A stretch of 16,636 nt of DNA from assembly GCA_050013795.1 (NCBI GenBank), contig JBEKEO010000052.1:1-16636 (forward strand). Reading direction: 5' to 3'. Source of the stretch: CAWHOW01 sp050013795. Its GTDB lineage: Bacteria; Bacteroidota; Bacteroidia; Bacteroidales; CG2-30-32-10. Shown here piece by piece: positions 1-7,329 of this stretch. A program made the translations under genes and the position numbers. The notes below the pieces were generated by a model that was not told the origin of the DNA, ran no database searches, and saw nothing but the letters and a program-made list of their open reading frames with translations. Numbering within the stretch: the first letter of the stretch is position 1; each line of letters begins with the position of its first letter.

Positions 1-1451
1 ATATACCAGCAATTAGCTCTGTTATTATATACTACGGCAGGGCGATGGTTGTATTTAATGGCATCTTCAAAATCAGCAAGGGCGCCTTTAATATCATTCA
101 GGTCGAACTTACCATTGCCTCTTGCCCAGTAAGCATGACCTCTTTCAGGATTCTTGGCAACAATATCATCGAACAGAACAATGCCGTTCACCCATTGCTT
201 GTTCCTTTCGAAAGAAGTAACCGAAAAGAAAAGAGCAAAAGCTGCTATAAGCAAAACAATATAATTTCTTCTGTTTTTAGAATAGTTTCCGAATTTATTA
301 TCAGTAAAATCGCAATATAATTTCCCCGCAATAAAGAATAAACCAATATATGGAACATAGGTGTATCGTTCTGCAACAATAGCAAAACCTACCGGCAGAA
401 ATTGGAGCACAGTAACAATAGTGAAGAAGAAAAACAATAAACCGAACATAAGTTCTTTCCTTATTTTTTTCAGTTTAATGAATAAGAAAACAACTGCGGC
501 TATTCCTAAAGGTGCAAAATAATAAATCCATGGCAGCATCCCACCGGTCTTTTCAGGATAGTAATGAAAAGCAGCAAGATTAATGGGGGCTATCAGTTTC
601 ACCAAATAAAACATTACGCCATAACTCACAAGGAAAAACCTATCGATTATTGAGAAGTCAGTAGAAAGATTGTTAAGAGCATCTCCGCTTTTTTGAGAAA
701 GTATTGCAAGTACACCACATAAAAGTGATAACAGGAAGAAAGGAACTTTTTCAACTATAATTTTCCAGTTAAACTTACGACCGGAATAATAATCAATAAG
801 AACAACAATTGGTGCAAGGCTCACTGCTGCTGATTTAGAAAGAAGTGATAAAATGAACAGAACAATTGAAAAGATATAGTAGCCATACTTCTTTACATTC
901 TTCATGTATAATAGATAAGCAACCAATGAAGCAAGGAAAAAGAAAGTATACAGCACGTCTTTCCTTTCCGAAATCCATGCAACCGATTCAACATGCATAG
1001 GGTGAATGGCAAAAAACAGCGCAACAATAAAGGCCGCTTCTACCCTATTCAATAAAAGATAAATGAACCAGAAGACCAAAGCGACATTTGCCAGGTGGAA
1101 CAGGAGGTTAATCAAATGATAAGGAAAAGCATTTTGCCCGTGAAAGCTGAAATCAATTGCCAGCGATAATATCGCCAGTGGATGATAATTTCCGGCAATG
1201 AAAGTTCCAAACATAGTACTGATATTTGCCGAAGTCAGATGTTTCAGGTTATCGGCAGCACCTATATATAGCGAATCGTCGAGGTTGGTTATAAAAAAAT
1301 TGTGAAGAGAATTATAGAAAACGATAAACGTCAGTATAAGAAGTGAAACAATATAAAGAGGAATACTGTTTTTCTTTTTCCCTGCATTCTTTTTATTCTT
1401 AATTATGGCAGCAGGCTTTTTTTTACCCTGATTTTTCTTAGCAACAGCCAT
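1..1451 (-). CDS. TMTC-like GT-C membrane glycosyltransferase with TPRs (3' end beyond window)
   Basis: The ATG lies at 1449-1451 and the frame stays open to the left edge, giving about 483 residues without a stop. A Lys-rich cytoplasmic start (residues 1-28) is followed by many hydrophobic segments. Residue 58-59 is an Asp-Asp pair (ITNLDDSLYI) in the first periplasmic loop, as in GT-C enzymes. The motif AIHPMHVESVAWISERKD (about 148-165) is characteristic of the DUF1736/TMTC group. TPR-like helices begin after the last membrane segment (about residues 435-483) and presumably continue outside the window. By family, it would transfer a sugar from a lipid carrier to exported proteins, but substrate and sugar cannot be read from sequence. 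It starts 6 bp after the stop of the beta-barrel gene at 1458-2120, so the two are probably cotranscribed. Confidence 0.85.
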   Translation of the reverse strand, partial: MAVAKKNQGKKKPAAIIKNKKNAGKKKNSIPLYIVSLLILTFIVFYNSLHNFFITNLDDSLYIGAADNLKHLTSANISTMFGTFIAGNYHPLAILSLAIDFSFHGQNAFPYHLINLLFHLANVALVFWFIYLLLNRVEAAFIVALFFAIHPMHVESVAWISERKDVLYTFFFLASLVAYLLYMKNVKKYGYYIFSIVLFILSLLSKSAAVSLAPIVVLIDYYSGRKFNWKIIVEKVPFFLLSLLCGVLAILSQKSGDALNNLSTDFSIIDRFFLVSYGVMFYLVKLIAPINLAAFHYYPEKTGGMLPWIYYFAPLGIAAVVFLFIKLKKIRKELMFGLLFFFFTIVTVLQFLPVGFAIVAERYTYVPYIGLFFIAGKLYCDFTDNKFGNYSKNRRNYIVLLIAAFALFFSVTSFERNKQWVNGIVLFDDIVAKNPERGHAYWARGNGKFDLNDIKGALADFEDAIKYNHRPAVVYNNRANCWY

Positions 1452-1457
1452 TAATGC

Positions 1458-2120
1458 TTATTTGATTTTTTTTGCGTCTTTGTCTTTCTTTTTCGGTGAA
1501 GGTTTTTCTTTAAAAACATAAATCAGTCTGAATGCAATATCGTTGTTATATTGCTTACGGGTCCATGTTTGTCCCATAATATTTTCAAATGTGCGTGTCC
1601 TGATCTTTGTCATTGAATAAAAATACCTTGCATCAAACCACAGTCCACTGTGTATTTTAAATTGCAAATCAAGCAGCACATCATAATCGTTAGGGCTGTA
1701 CGGGCCATAAGGAGTAGTCCAGTTAACCCTTTTTAAATGTTCCCATTCCCGGAAATCTACAAGCCTTCCCCATGAAAAGCCTGCTCCTATTTTAATAACA
1801 TCCTTTTCGATATAGCTAAAAAATACCGGAGCTTCTACGTAATTTAATATCAGCTTATATGGCGGACTTGTCAGGGTATCACTTGGCGACTGGTAACTGC
1901 CTTTCTGGGTATAAATTGTTTCGATTGTTGCACAAAATTTCTTCCCGACCGGAACAATAGCCGTGGCTCCCGCATTTAAGCCAATTTTATGAAAACCATA
2001 TAACTGGTCGCCATCTACCTGTGTTAAATTAAACCCGGCAATCAATCCACCTTTGATATTTTGAGAGATTGAAAGTAAAGGAATGATAAGTATCAGGAAT
2101 ATGAAACAATATTTATTCAT
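1458..2120 (-). CDS. PorT-like outer-membrane beta-barrel protein
   Basis: The protein has 220 residues. Residues 1-20 form a signal peptide (short basic start, hydrophobic core, SISQ end). The mature part opens with NIKGGLIAGFNLTQVDGD, the usual first strand of the small Bacteroidota barrels in the PorT/OMP_b-brl_2 group. Alternating hydrophobic strands follow (GATAIVPVGKKF, IKIGAGFSWGRLV, SGLWFDARYFYS, IAFRLIYVF). The tail after the last strand is Lys-rich (PSPKKKDKDAKKIK), unusual for a barrel that normally ends at an aromatic residue. The likely location is the outer membrane; ligand or partner is unknown. The promoter at 2139-2171 drives it, and the GT-C gene follows after 6 bp. The barrel group is clear, but this is not a claim that it is PorT itself. 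Confidence 0.8.
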   Translation of the reverse strand: MNKYCFIFLILIIPLLSISQNIKGGLIAGFNLTQVDGDQLYGFHKIGLNAGATAIVPVGKKFCATIETIYTQKGSYQSPSDTLTSPPYKLILNYVEAPVFFSYIEKDVIKIGAGFSWGRLVDFREWEHLKRVNWTTPYGPYSPNDYDVLLDLQFKIHSGLWFDARYFYSMTKIRTRTFENIMGQTWTRKQYNNDIAFRLIYVFKEKPSPKKKDKDAKKIK

Positions 2121-2138
2121 TCAGAAAGAATAAGTGCG

Positions 2139-2171
2139 CAAAACTACAAAAGAATCGCCGCTTCTGCAAAA
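2139..2171 (-). promoter_or_regulatory. Bacteroidota-type promoter for the beta-barrel gene
   Basis: On the minus strand a -33-like box TTTTG (2167-2171) is followed by exactly 20 bp and then TAGTTTTG (2139-2146). This matches the Bacteroidota consensus TTTG / TAnnTTTG with the right spacing. Transcription would start near 2133, leaving a leader of about 12 nt before the ATG at 2120. It is the best promoter match I found in the window. Confidence 0.75.
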
Positions 2172-2218
2172 CGGGTTATTTTTATCTTCTGTTCTTTTAT
2201 TTCATTTAATTGTAATAA

Positions 2219-2281
2219 AAATGCTTTCAATGAACGTGGAAATGCTTTCGTTTGTTAACGAAACGGTTTCCCTTACTAACG
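2219..2281. repeat. Degenerate 21-bp tandem block (three units)
   Basis: Three consecutive 21-bp units start at 2219, 2240 and 2261. They share AAAYGSTTTC in the first ten positions, and the last two share AACG at the end (the first ends in CGTGG). Consensus is weaker than in the neighbouring array and the phase differs (119 bp before 2338, not a multiple of 21), so this is a separate block. It lies between the beta-barrel promoter and the main array and has no coding evidence. Confidence 0.6.
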
Positions 2282-2316
2282 AATAAATTTAAAAATAAGG
2301 ATTTAAAGGTGTGAAT

Positions 2317-2652
2317 TTGTAAAACGCTCCAGTTATTGTGTAAAACACTACAGTCTTTGTGTAAAACACTACAGTCTTTGTGTAAAACACTACAGTCTTT
2401 GTGTAAAACACTGCAGTCTTTGTGATAAACACTGTAGTCTTTGTGCTAAACACTGTAGTCTTTGTGCTAAACACTGCAGTCTTTGTGTAAAACACTGCAG
2501 TCTTTGTGTAAAACACTGCAGTCTTTGTGATAAACACTGTAGTCTTTGTGTAAAACACTGCAGTCTTTGTGATAAACACTGTAGTCTTTGTGTAAAACAC
2601 TGCAGTCTTTGTGATAAACACAACAATTATTGTGTAATTAACTGCAAGTAAT
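2317..2652. repeat. 21-bp tandem repeat array A (about 16 units)
   Basis: Thirteen near-identical 21-bp units start every 21 bp from 2338 to 2590. Decayed units flank them at 2317, 2611 and 2632. Each unit is GTGTAAAACAC followed by TGCAGTCTTT. Variation is confined to position 4-5 of the core (GTG-TA, GTG-AT, GTG-CT) and to a purine or T around the CTGCAG/CTGTAG/CTACAG site. The core is itself an inverted repeat (GTGT-AAA-ACAC), and ACTGCAGT is a second palindrome. Unit length is a multiple of three and five of six frames lack stops, so long heptapeptide ORFs arise automatically and do not show coding. The array sits between the terminator of the fibre operon and the promoter of the beta-barrel gene. 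Confidence 0.95.
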
Positions 2653-2670
2653 GTGACAGCGGGAGTTCCG

Positions 2671-2702
2671 AAACAAAAAAAGCTGCCCTATGGACAGCTT
2701 TT
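2671..2702 (-). terminator. Intrinsic terminator of the fibre operon
   Basis: The inverted repeat AAAAGCTG (2678-2685) / CAGCTTTT (2695-2702) encloses CCC-TAT-GGA, so the stem is 8 bp plus two more pairs after one mismatch. On the minus strand it is followed by seven T residues (2675-2681). It lies 73 bp past the stop at 2775, so it probably ends the three-gene minus-strand operon and insulates the array beyond it. Confidence 0.75.
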
Positions 2703-2774
2703 CTTTATTGAATTATCAGTTTATTTCTGAGTTTTTAGGCGTTTTTTAGATAAAGATTGTTTTTATCGTTCTCT

Positions 2775-5027
2775 TTAATTCATGTGGGTTTTAATAGTAA
2801 AATCAATCTTTTTCTGTTTCTCATTTATTATCTTATTAATATTATCTATATTGGGGGAACATGGATGAGATATCGAAATTTCTTTTGAATCCCTTAATTT
2901 ATGTGGTTTTGAAATCTCCAAGCGGGTATCTTCGTTCCCTTTACGCTTAGCTAAAATACGGAATGAAAATTCAGCATTAGATTTTTGTGTTCCCTGCTGA
3001 TAAACTTCAAAATAAGTATCCTTTTTAATAACATAAACGCCTCCTTCACAGGGCCCCTCAAGTTGAACAAAAACCTTCATAGGATATTTTTCATTAATAG
3101 TAACTGTTTCAAGAAAAAGATTATCAAGGTTTATTTTTGCATAACCATTATCAAGTTTTCCTGAACCATAATCTTCAAACCAAACTTCAGGGCTTTCCAG
3201 ACAATAAAGAAGTGTGGGTCCTTTACTGGTTTGAACTTCTGCACTTTTTGTACCTGTAGCTACTACATTTCCAACACCATAAAAAGCATCATAATAAGCT
3301 GTATTATTTTTAGTAGTAATACCTTCAACTGCAGCATTTAAATATATAGTAACAGAAGACACTGATGAAGAACCATATACTCCTTCGCCATCTCCTCCCG
3401 TAGTATTAGTGGAGTTATTTTGTCCGGTAACACCTGCCCCCGCATTACCATTTGTGCTTACTATACCAATAACGCCATTACAATCACCAGAACCTGATGA
3501 TTGCCCTTGAACACCAATGCCTGTTGCATTATCGCAGTCTCCAATTACCCCTAATCCGCCTGCAATTGAAGAATTACAAAATCCAGATACACCTGATTTC
3601 AGAAAACCTACTCCTCCTCCGCTTGCTCCATAATAGCCGCCTACACCCGGGCCAGCCGCTGTTCCGCCATTCATATTCATCCCCCAAACACCGGCATTTG
3701 CTACTCCGCCTCCCGTTTGATAAGTCCAGCCATAAATTCCTGAGCCAGTTCCGGCTCCTGCAGCAGTATTATTGATTCCATAAACACCATCACCATTTGC
3801 ATTATTTTGTACTGCCCAAACAGCAGCAGCAAAAGTTGTTGAACCATTACCACCTTGTGAAGATGTGGCATATATGGCATCCCCCGTTCCCGTACCTGAA
3901 GCAGCATTATTAATTGCAAACACACCGTCTCCTGTAGCATTGTCCGTTTGCCCATATACACCTTTGCTGGCAGCAGTATTGTTTCCATAACCATAAACTC
4001 CTACATTAGTACTTGAGAAAGCACCACCACTGCCTCCCACTAAATAGGAAGCTCCAATACCATTTCCTGCACCTATAACACCTGTTCCGCTTGCATTCGA
4101 ATTAAAGCCATAAACACCCATGCCAGTGGCAGAAGTTGAAGTGCCCAAAATTCCATATACTCCTGCGCCAGAGGCAGCTCCTCCTATAGCAAAATCACCT
4201 GCCGTTGTAGATGGACTTGAAACATTAAGCTTTCCATTTCCTGTTGGTGTGGCGCCTGCATTAATCCAAACAGTAGTGCCATCATCAACAATTTGACTGC
4301 ACACAGCAGAAGCTCCGTTTGATTTAATAACATCATTGACAGTAGCACAACCTACCGGGCCTGGTGCTCCTGTTGCTCCTGTAGTACCATCAACACCTGA
4401 TGGACCTGTTATACCGTCAGCACCTGATGCACCTGTTGCACCGTCAGCACCTGTTGGACCAGTCGGGCCTACTCCAAATCCAGTAGGACCTGTAGTACCG
4501 TCAGCGCCTGTTGGGCCTGTGGCTCCCGTTGCTCCTGCCCCTGTTGAGCCTGTAGCTCCTGTTGCTCCATCATTGCCGTTTACTCCTGTAGCGCCGGTAG
4601 CTCCCGTTGCTCCTGTGGCTCCTGCTCCGGTAGCGCCTGTTGGTCCCGTGGCTCCATTTGTCCCATTTGTGCCGTTTGTGCCGTTTGCTCCTGTCGGACC
4701 TGTCGCTCCTGCAACTCCTAATGTTTGAACCCACCTGGTTCCATTAAAATACCAAAATCCCACTGATCCTCCTGTCATTGCAGCATTTGTGTTGAAAACC
4801 AACAATGAAACTGCGGGGGAAGGGATGGTAGTTACATCTGTTGTGGATTGCAAACTTACCCTTGGTATCAGCATACCTTTATTCCCACTGCTTACATCAA
4901 GGATAGCTGAAGGATCTGCCAGACTTCCTGTATTATTAATTGAAACATTCTGATTTTGTGATCGGGCATTGAATATTGCCATGGTACTTAGTACACATGC
5001 AATTGCTAGTAATCTGAAAGTTTTCAT
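2775..5027 (-). CDS. Collagen-like, beta-repeat surface fibre protein (fibre gene 2)
   Basis: The protein has 750 residues. A signal peptide (1 to about 23, ending ARSQ) is followed by a compact N-terminal module (about 24-104: SINNTGSLADPSAILDVSS, then GFWYFNGTRWVQTLG). Next is a collagen-like Gly-X-Y tract of about 40 triplets rich in GAT/GPT (about 107-226). Residues about 280-560 repeat GVYG-N-A-G-G units, which suggests a trimeric beta-helix shaft or head. A C-terminal module (about 592-705) begins GTKSAEVQ and contains ESPEVWFEDYG and FSFRILAKRKG; a Lys-rich tail follows. The C-terminal module is shared with the gene at 5079-7322 and resembles, from memory, C-terminal domains of other large bacterial repeat proteins (GTKS...ESPE...). 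Likely location is the cell surface. No type IX CTD or YadA anchor is seen. It is the last gene of the operon, 51 bp after its paralog. Function is unknown: adhesion or a surface fibre is inference. Confidence 0.85.
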   Translation of the reverse strand: MKTFRLLAIACVLSTMAIFNARSQNQNVSINNTGSLADPSAILDVSSGNKGMLIPRVSLQSTTDVTTIPSPAVSLLVFNTNAAMTGGSVGFWYFNGTRWVQTLGVAGATGPTGANGTNGTNGTNGATGPTGATGAGATGATGATGATGVNGNDGATGATGSTGAGATGATGPTGADGTTGPTGFGVGPTGPTGADGATGASGADGITGPSGVDGTTGATGAPGPVGCATVNDVIKSNGASAVCSQIVDDGTTVWINAGATPTGNGKLNVSSPSTTAGDFAIGGAASGAGVYGILGTSTSATGMGVYGFNSNASGTGVIGAGNGIGASYLVGGSGGAFSSTNVGVYGYGNNTAASKGVYGQTDNATGDGVFAINNAASGTGTGDAIYATSSQGGNGSTTFAAAVWAVQNNANGDGVYGINNTAAGAGTGSGIYGWTYQTGGGVANAGVWGMNMNGGTAAGPGVGGYYGASGGGVGFLKSGVSGFCNSSIAGGLGVIGDCDNATGIGVQGQSSGSGDCNGVIGIVSTNGNAGAGVTGQNNSTNTTGGDGEGVYGSSSVSSVTIYLNAAVEGITTKNNTAYYDAFYGVGNVVATGTKSAEVQTSKGPTLLYCLESPEVWFEDYGSGKLDNGYAKINLDNLFLETVTINEKYPMKVFVQLEGPCEGGVYVIKKDTYFEVYQQGTQKSNAEFSFRILAKRKGNEDTRLEISKPHKLRDSKEISISHPCSPNIDNINKIINEKQKKIDFTIKTHMN
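4350..4709 (-). repeat. Collagen-like Gly-X-Y coding tract, fibre gene 2
   Basis: This tract has about 40 consecutive Gly-X-Y triplets, mostly Gly-Ala-Thr, Gly-Pro-Thr and Gly-Thr-Asn, with a single break of the GFGVGPTG kind. The Thr-rich Y position is typical of bacterial collagens, where Thr and charged residues replace hydroxyproline. The tract is GC-richer than its surroundings, and its reverse strand gives a long spurious Pro/Val/Ala frame. Confidence 0.85.
4681..4980 (-). repeat. 300-bp patch about 96% identical to 6976-7275
   Basis: Aligned by eye to 6976-7275 (offset 2295), this stretch differs at 12 of 300 positions. It includes an uninterrupted 94-bp identity at 4763-4856. The patch covers the first collagen triplets and the N-terminal module. 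Identity drops abruptly in the signal-peptide codons (about 12 differences in 47 bp) and is lost in the rest of the genes. Confidence 0.9.
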
Positions 5028-5078
5028 AATGTAAAATATTAATATGATTGGTTTGTATTTTTCTTTATTGTGTTATTT

Positions 5079-7322
5079 TCACTTTCTCTTCGATTCTTTT
5101 CTCAATTGCTGTTTTAATTTTTTAATATCTGATTTTAGTGCTTCCTTGTTCTCTTTTTTATTTTCACCGTTCAACGATTCTTTTTGTTCAGGAGTAAGAT
5201 AATTCAACCATTCTTCTTTTATATTATCTGCCATTAGTATCCACTTTACACGGTATTCTTCGGGCACATCTTTAATATCGGGATATAAGAAATGGTCAGT
5301 ATATGATTCAGGTACAGGAAGAAGCCTTATATCTTCAAATCCTTTTCTCTTGGCGACTATCCTATAATTGAATTTAGCTCCATTTGGAGCATCAGGAGCA
5401 TAAAGAGTAAATTCTTTGGTGTTGTCATTAACCCACCATTCTCCGATTTTATCATTTGGAGTGATAAAAACCATCATAGGATGCTCTTCATTAATAGTAA
5501 CTGTTTGGAGAAAATCGCTTACAACCTGCACTGTTGCTTTGCCATCGGAAATAATAGCAGTTCCAAAATCCTCGAACCAGTTTCCTGGTGATTCCTGACA
5601 ATATACAGCTTTAGGCCCATCTTCTGTTCTTACAATTGCGCTTTTAGTACCAGATCCTGCAAGTCCTCCAGCATAATAAACTCCATAAGAAGCACTACCA
5701 AGATAGCCATATTCAGTAGCACTATATCTGCCTAAAACACCGTATGTACCATTAGTACCGGAATTGCCATAAGCTCCAATACCACCATATGTAGAGCTAT
5801 AATAACCTAATTCGCCAAAACCATAAGTGCTGTTTACTCCATATACACCGGCAGAACCACTTGTTGCTCCAGTTGAATTAGAACCATAAATTACCGAAGT
5901 TCCGCTTGAAGCACCTTCGGCATCAAGAACATAACCTGGAGTCATTGTTCCTATACCAACATTGGTAGAAACAGTGGCAGTATTTACACCACTGATACTT
6001 CCAAGTACAAGTGCATTACTGGCTCCCACTTCTGAATATGCTCCAATCGCTGAAGCATTCGAAAAACCAGGAGCAGATGACGCACTGCCATATCCTAAAA
6101 ATGTATTATAACTTCCGGTTGATACATGCAAATAATTTGGTGTGACATTAAATCCACTGCCAGCAGCATATCCCACGGCGGTATTATAACCACCGGTATT
6201 ATTTGAAGGAGTATTATCACCTTCAAGAGTATACATTCCAATAGCAGTATTTCCAGTGCCAGCGCCAAAATATATATTAGCATCCATACCAACAACTGTA
6301 TTGGAAGTGCCGGAGATATTATTACTGAAAGCATAAGCTCCAATGGCAGTATTAAAAGCACCAGTGTTTCCAAAACCTGCACTATATCCAAATGATGTCA
6401 GGCAATTTGTTCTGTGTAAAAAACCCGCCTGATTATTATCAATTCTAAATTGCAATGCAATATCATCAGTAGTACCAAGGAAATTTGTTCCTGATACAGT
6501 GCCTGCATTGCCAAGAGTTAGCCATGCATTATTAGAAAATGTTCCAGTGGGTCCTGTTACTCCTGTGGCTCCAGTTGAACCTGTTGCTCCATTACTTCCG
6601 TTTGCTCCTGTTGCTCCTGTGACTCCATTGGCTCCATTATTACCAGTAGGTCCTGTTGGGCCCATTCCACTTCCTGTAGGCCCTGTTGGGCCAGTAGCAC
6701 CTGCTGTACCTGTTCCGGTAACACCTGTAGGTCCTGTTGGACCCGTAGCTCCTGTGGTGCCTGTTCCGGTAGCACCGGTTGGACCTGTTGGTCCCATTCC
6801 ACTTCCCGTTGCTCCTGTCGGACCAGTTGCTCCCGTGACACCATTAGTTCCATTACTTCCCGTAGGTCCTGTTGGTCCCATTCCACTTCCCGTTGCTCCC
6901 GTAGGACCAGTTGCTCCTGTCGTACCTATTCCGGTAGCACCGGTTGGTCCCGTGGCTCCATTTGTTCCATTTGTGCCGTTTGCTCCTGTCGGACCTGTCG
7001 CTCCTGCTACTCCTAATGTCTGAACCCACCTGGTCCCATTATAATACCAAAATCCCTCTGATCCTCCTGTCATTGCAGCATTTGTGTTGAAAACCAACAA
7101 TGAAACTGCGGGGGAAGGGATGGTAGTTACATCTGTTGTGGATTGCAAACTGACACGTGGTATCAGCATACCTTTATTCCCACTGCTTACATCAAGGATA
7201 GCCGAAGGATCTGCCAGACTTCCTGTATTATTAATTGAAACATTCTGATTCTGTGATCTGGCATTGAATATTGCTATTACGCTTAATACACAAGCAATCG
7301 CCGCTACTCTGAAAGTTCTCAT
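5079..7322 (-). CDS. Collagen-like, YadA-head-like surface fibre protein (fibre gene 1)
   Basis: I start at the ATG at 7320-7322, giving 747 residues. Its MRTFR start then aligns with MKTFR of the paralog and leaves 7 bp after the upstream stop; an upstream TTG at 7343 would overlap that gene. Order: signal peptide (1 to about 23); N-terminal module (24-104); Gly-X-Y tract (about 107-260) with the block GSGMGPTGPTG three times; a linker (NAGTVSGTNFLGTTDD); a YadA-head-like beta-roll (about 315-445) with NTAIGAYA, NTVVGMDA, NTAIGMYT and NTAVGYAA; NVGIGTMTPG (454-463); GVYG/YG repeats (about 478-550); and the shared C-terminal module (about 558-665, ESPGNWFEDFG and FNYRIVAKRKG). A charged tail follows (about 690-747) with coiled-coil character and a Lys-rich end. 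It is probably a trimeric surface fibre; the tail is absent from the paralog. Function and anchoring are not known. Confidence 0.85.
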   Translation of the reverse strand: MRTFRVAAIACVLSVIAIFNARSQNQNVSINNTGSLADPSAILDVSSGNKGMLIPRVSLQSTTDVTTIPSPAVSLLVFNTNAAMTGGSEGFWYYNGTRWVQTLGVAGATGPTGANGTNGTNGATGPTGATGIGTTGATGPTGATGSGMGPTGPTGSNGTNGVTGATGPTGATGSGMGPTGPTGATGTGTTGATGPTGPTGVTGTGTAGATGPTGPTGSGMGPTGPTGNNGANGVTGATGANGSNGATGSTGATGVTGPTGTFSNNAWLTLGNAGTVSGTNFLGTTDDIALQFRIDNNQAGFLHRTNCLTSFGYSAGFGNTGAFNTAIGAYAFSNNISGTSNTVVGMDANIYFGAGTGNTAIGMYTLEGDNTPSNNTGGYNTAVGYAAGSGFNVTPNYLHVSTGSYNTFLGYGSASSAPGFSNASAIGAYSEVGASNALVLGSISGVNTATVSTNVGIGTMTPGYVLDAEGASSGTSVIYGSNSTGATSGSAGVYGVNSTYGFGELGYYSSTYGGIGAYGNSGTNGTYGVLGRYSATEYGYLGSASYGVYYAGGLAGSGTKSAIVRTEDGPKAVYCQESPGNWFEDFGTAIISDGKATVQVVSDFLQTVTINEEHPMMVFITPNDKIGEWWVNDNTKEFTLYAPDAPNGAKFNYRIVAKRKGFEDIRLLPVPESYTDHFLYPDIKDVPEEYRVKWILMADNIKEEWLNYLTPEQKESLNGENKKENKEALKSDIKKLKQQLRKESKRK
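6542..7004 (-). repeat. Collagen-like Gly-X-Y coding tract, fibre gene 1
   Basis: About 51 Gly-X-Y triplets (GATGPTG, GTTGATGPTG, NGTNGVTG) form a longer tract than in the paralog. A higher-order repeat is visible: SGMGPTGPTG occurs three times with similar surroundings, so the tract probably grew by unequal crossing-over or slippage within the gene. Confidence 0.85.
6976..7275 (-). repeat. 300-bp patch about 96% identical to 4681-4980
   Basis: This is the partner of 4681-4980, and the 94-bp identical run is at 7058-7151 here. Most of the 12 differences are silent; visible protein changes include Val/Glu and Phe/Tyr near GFWY(F/Y)NGTRWVQ. The boundary with diverged DNA is sharp on the signal-peptide side. 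Confidence 0.9.
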
Positions 7323-7329
7323 CATAAAT

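Noticed and set aside
45..320. Small plus-strand ORF of 91 codons
   Set aside because: It lies antisense within the GT-C gene, whose conserved motifs fix the coding strand.
2289..2626. Long minus-strand frames with FITKTAV- or LSQRLQCFTQR-like heptads
   Set aside because: The 21-bp unit is stop-free in five of six frames, so open frames are automatic. No signal peptide, domain or start context supports coding.
2317..2652. CRISPR array
   Set aside because: Units are contiguous 21-mers without unique 26-40 bp spacers, the variable bases are scattered, and no cas gene is present. The same holds for 12782-12970.
4336..7023. Plus-strand Pro/Val/Ala-rich frames opposite the collagen tracts
   Set aside because: They are the complement of Gly-X-Y codons and disappear where the collagen tract ends; the minus-strand genes have signal peptides and known domains.
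2775..7322. Phage tail-fibre genes of a prophage
   Set aside because: The fibre-like repeats are also common in phage, but these proteins have Sec signal peptides, and no structural, lysis or integrase gene is nearby.
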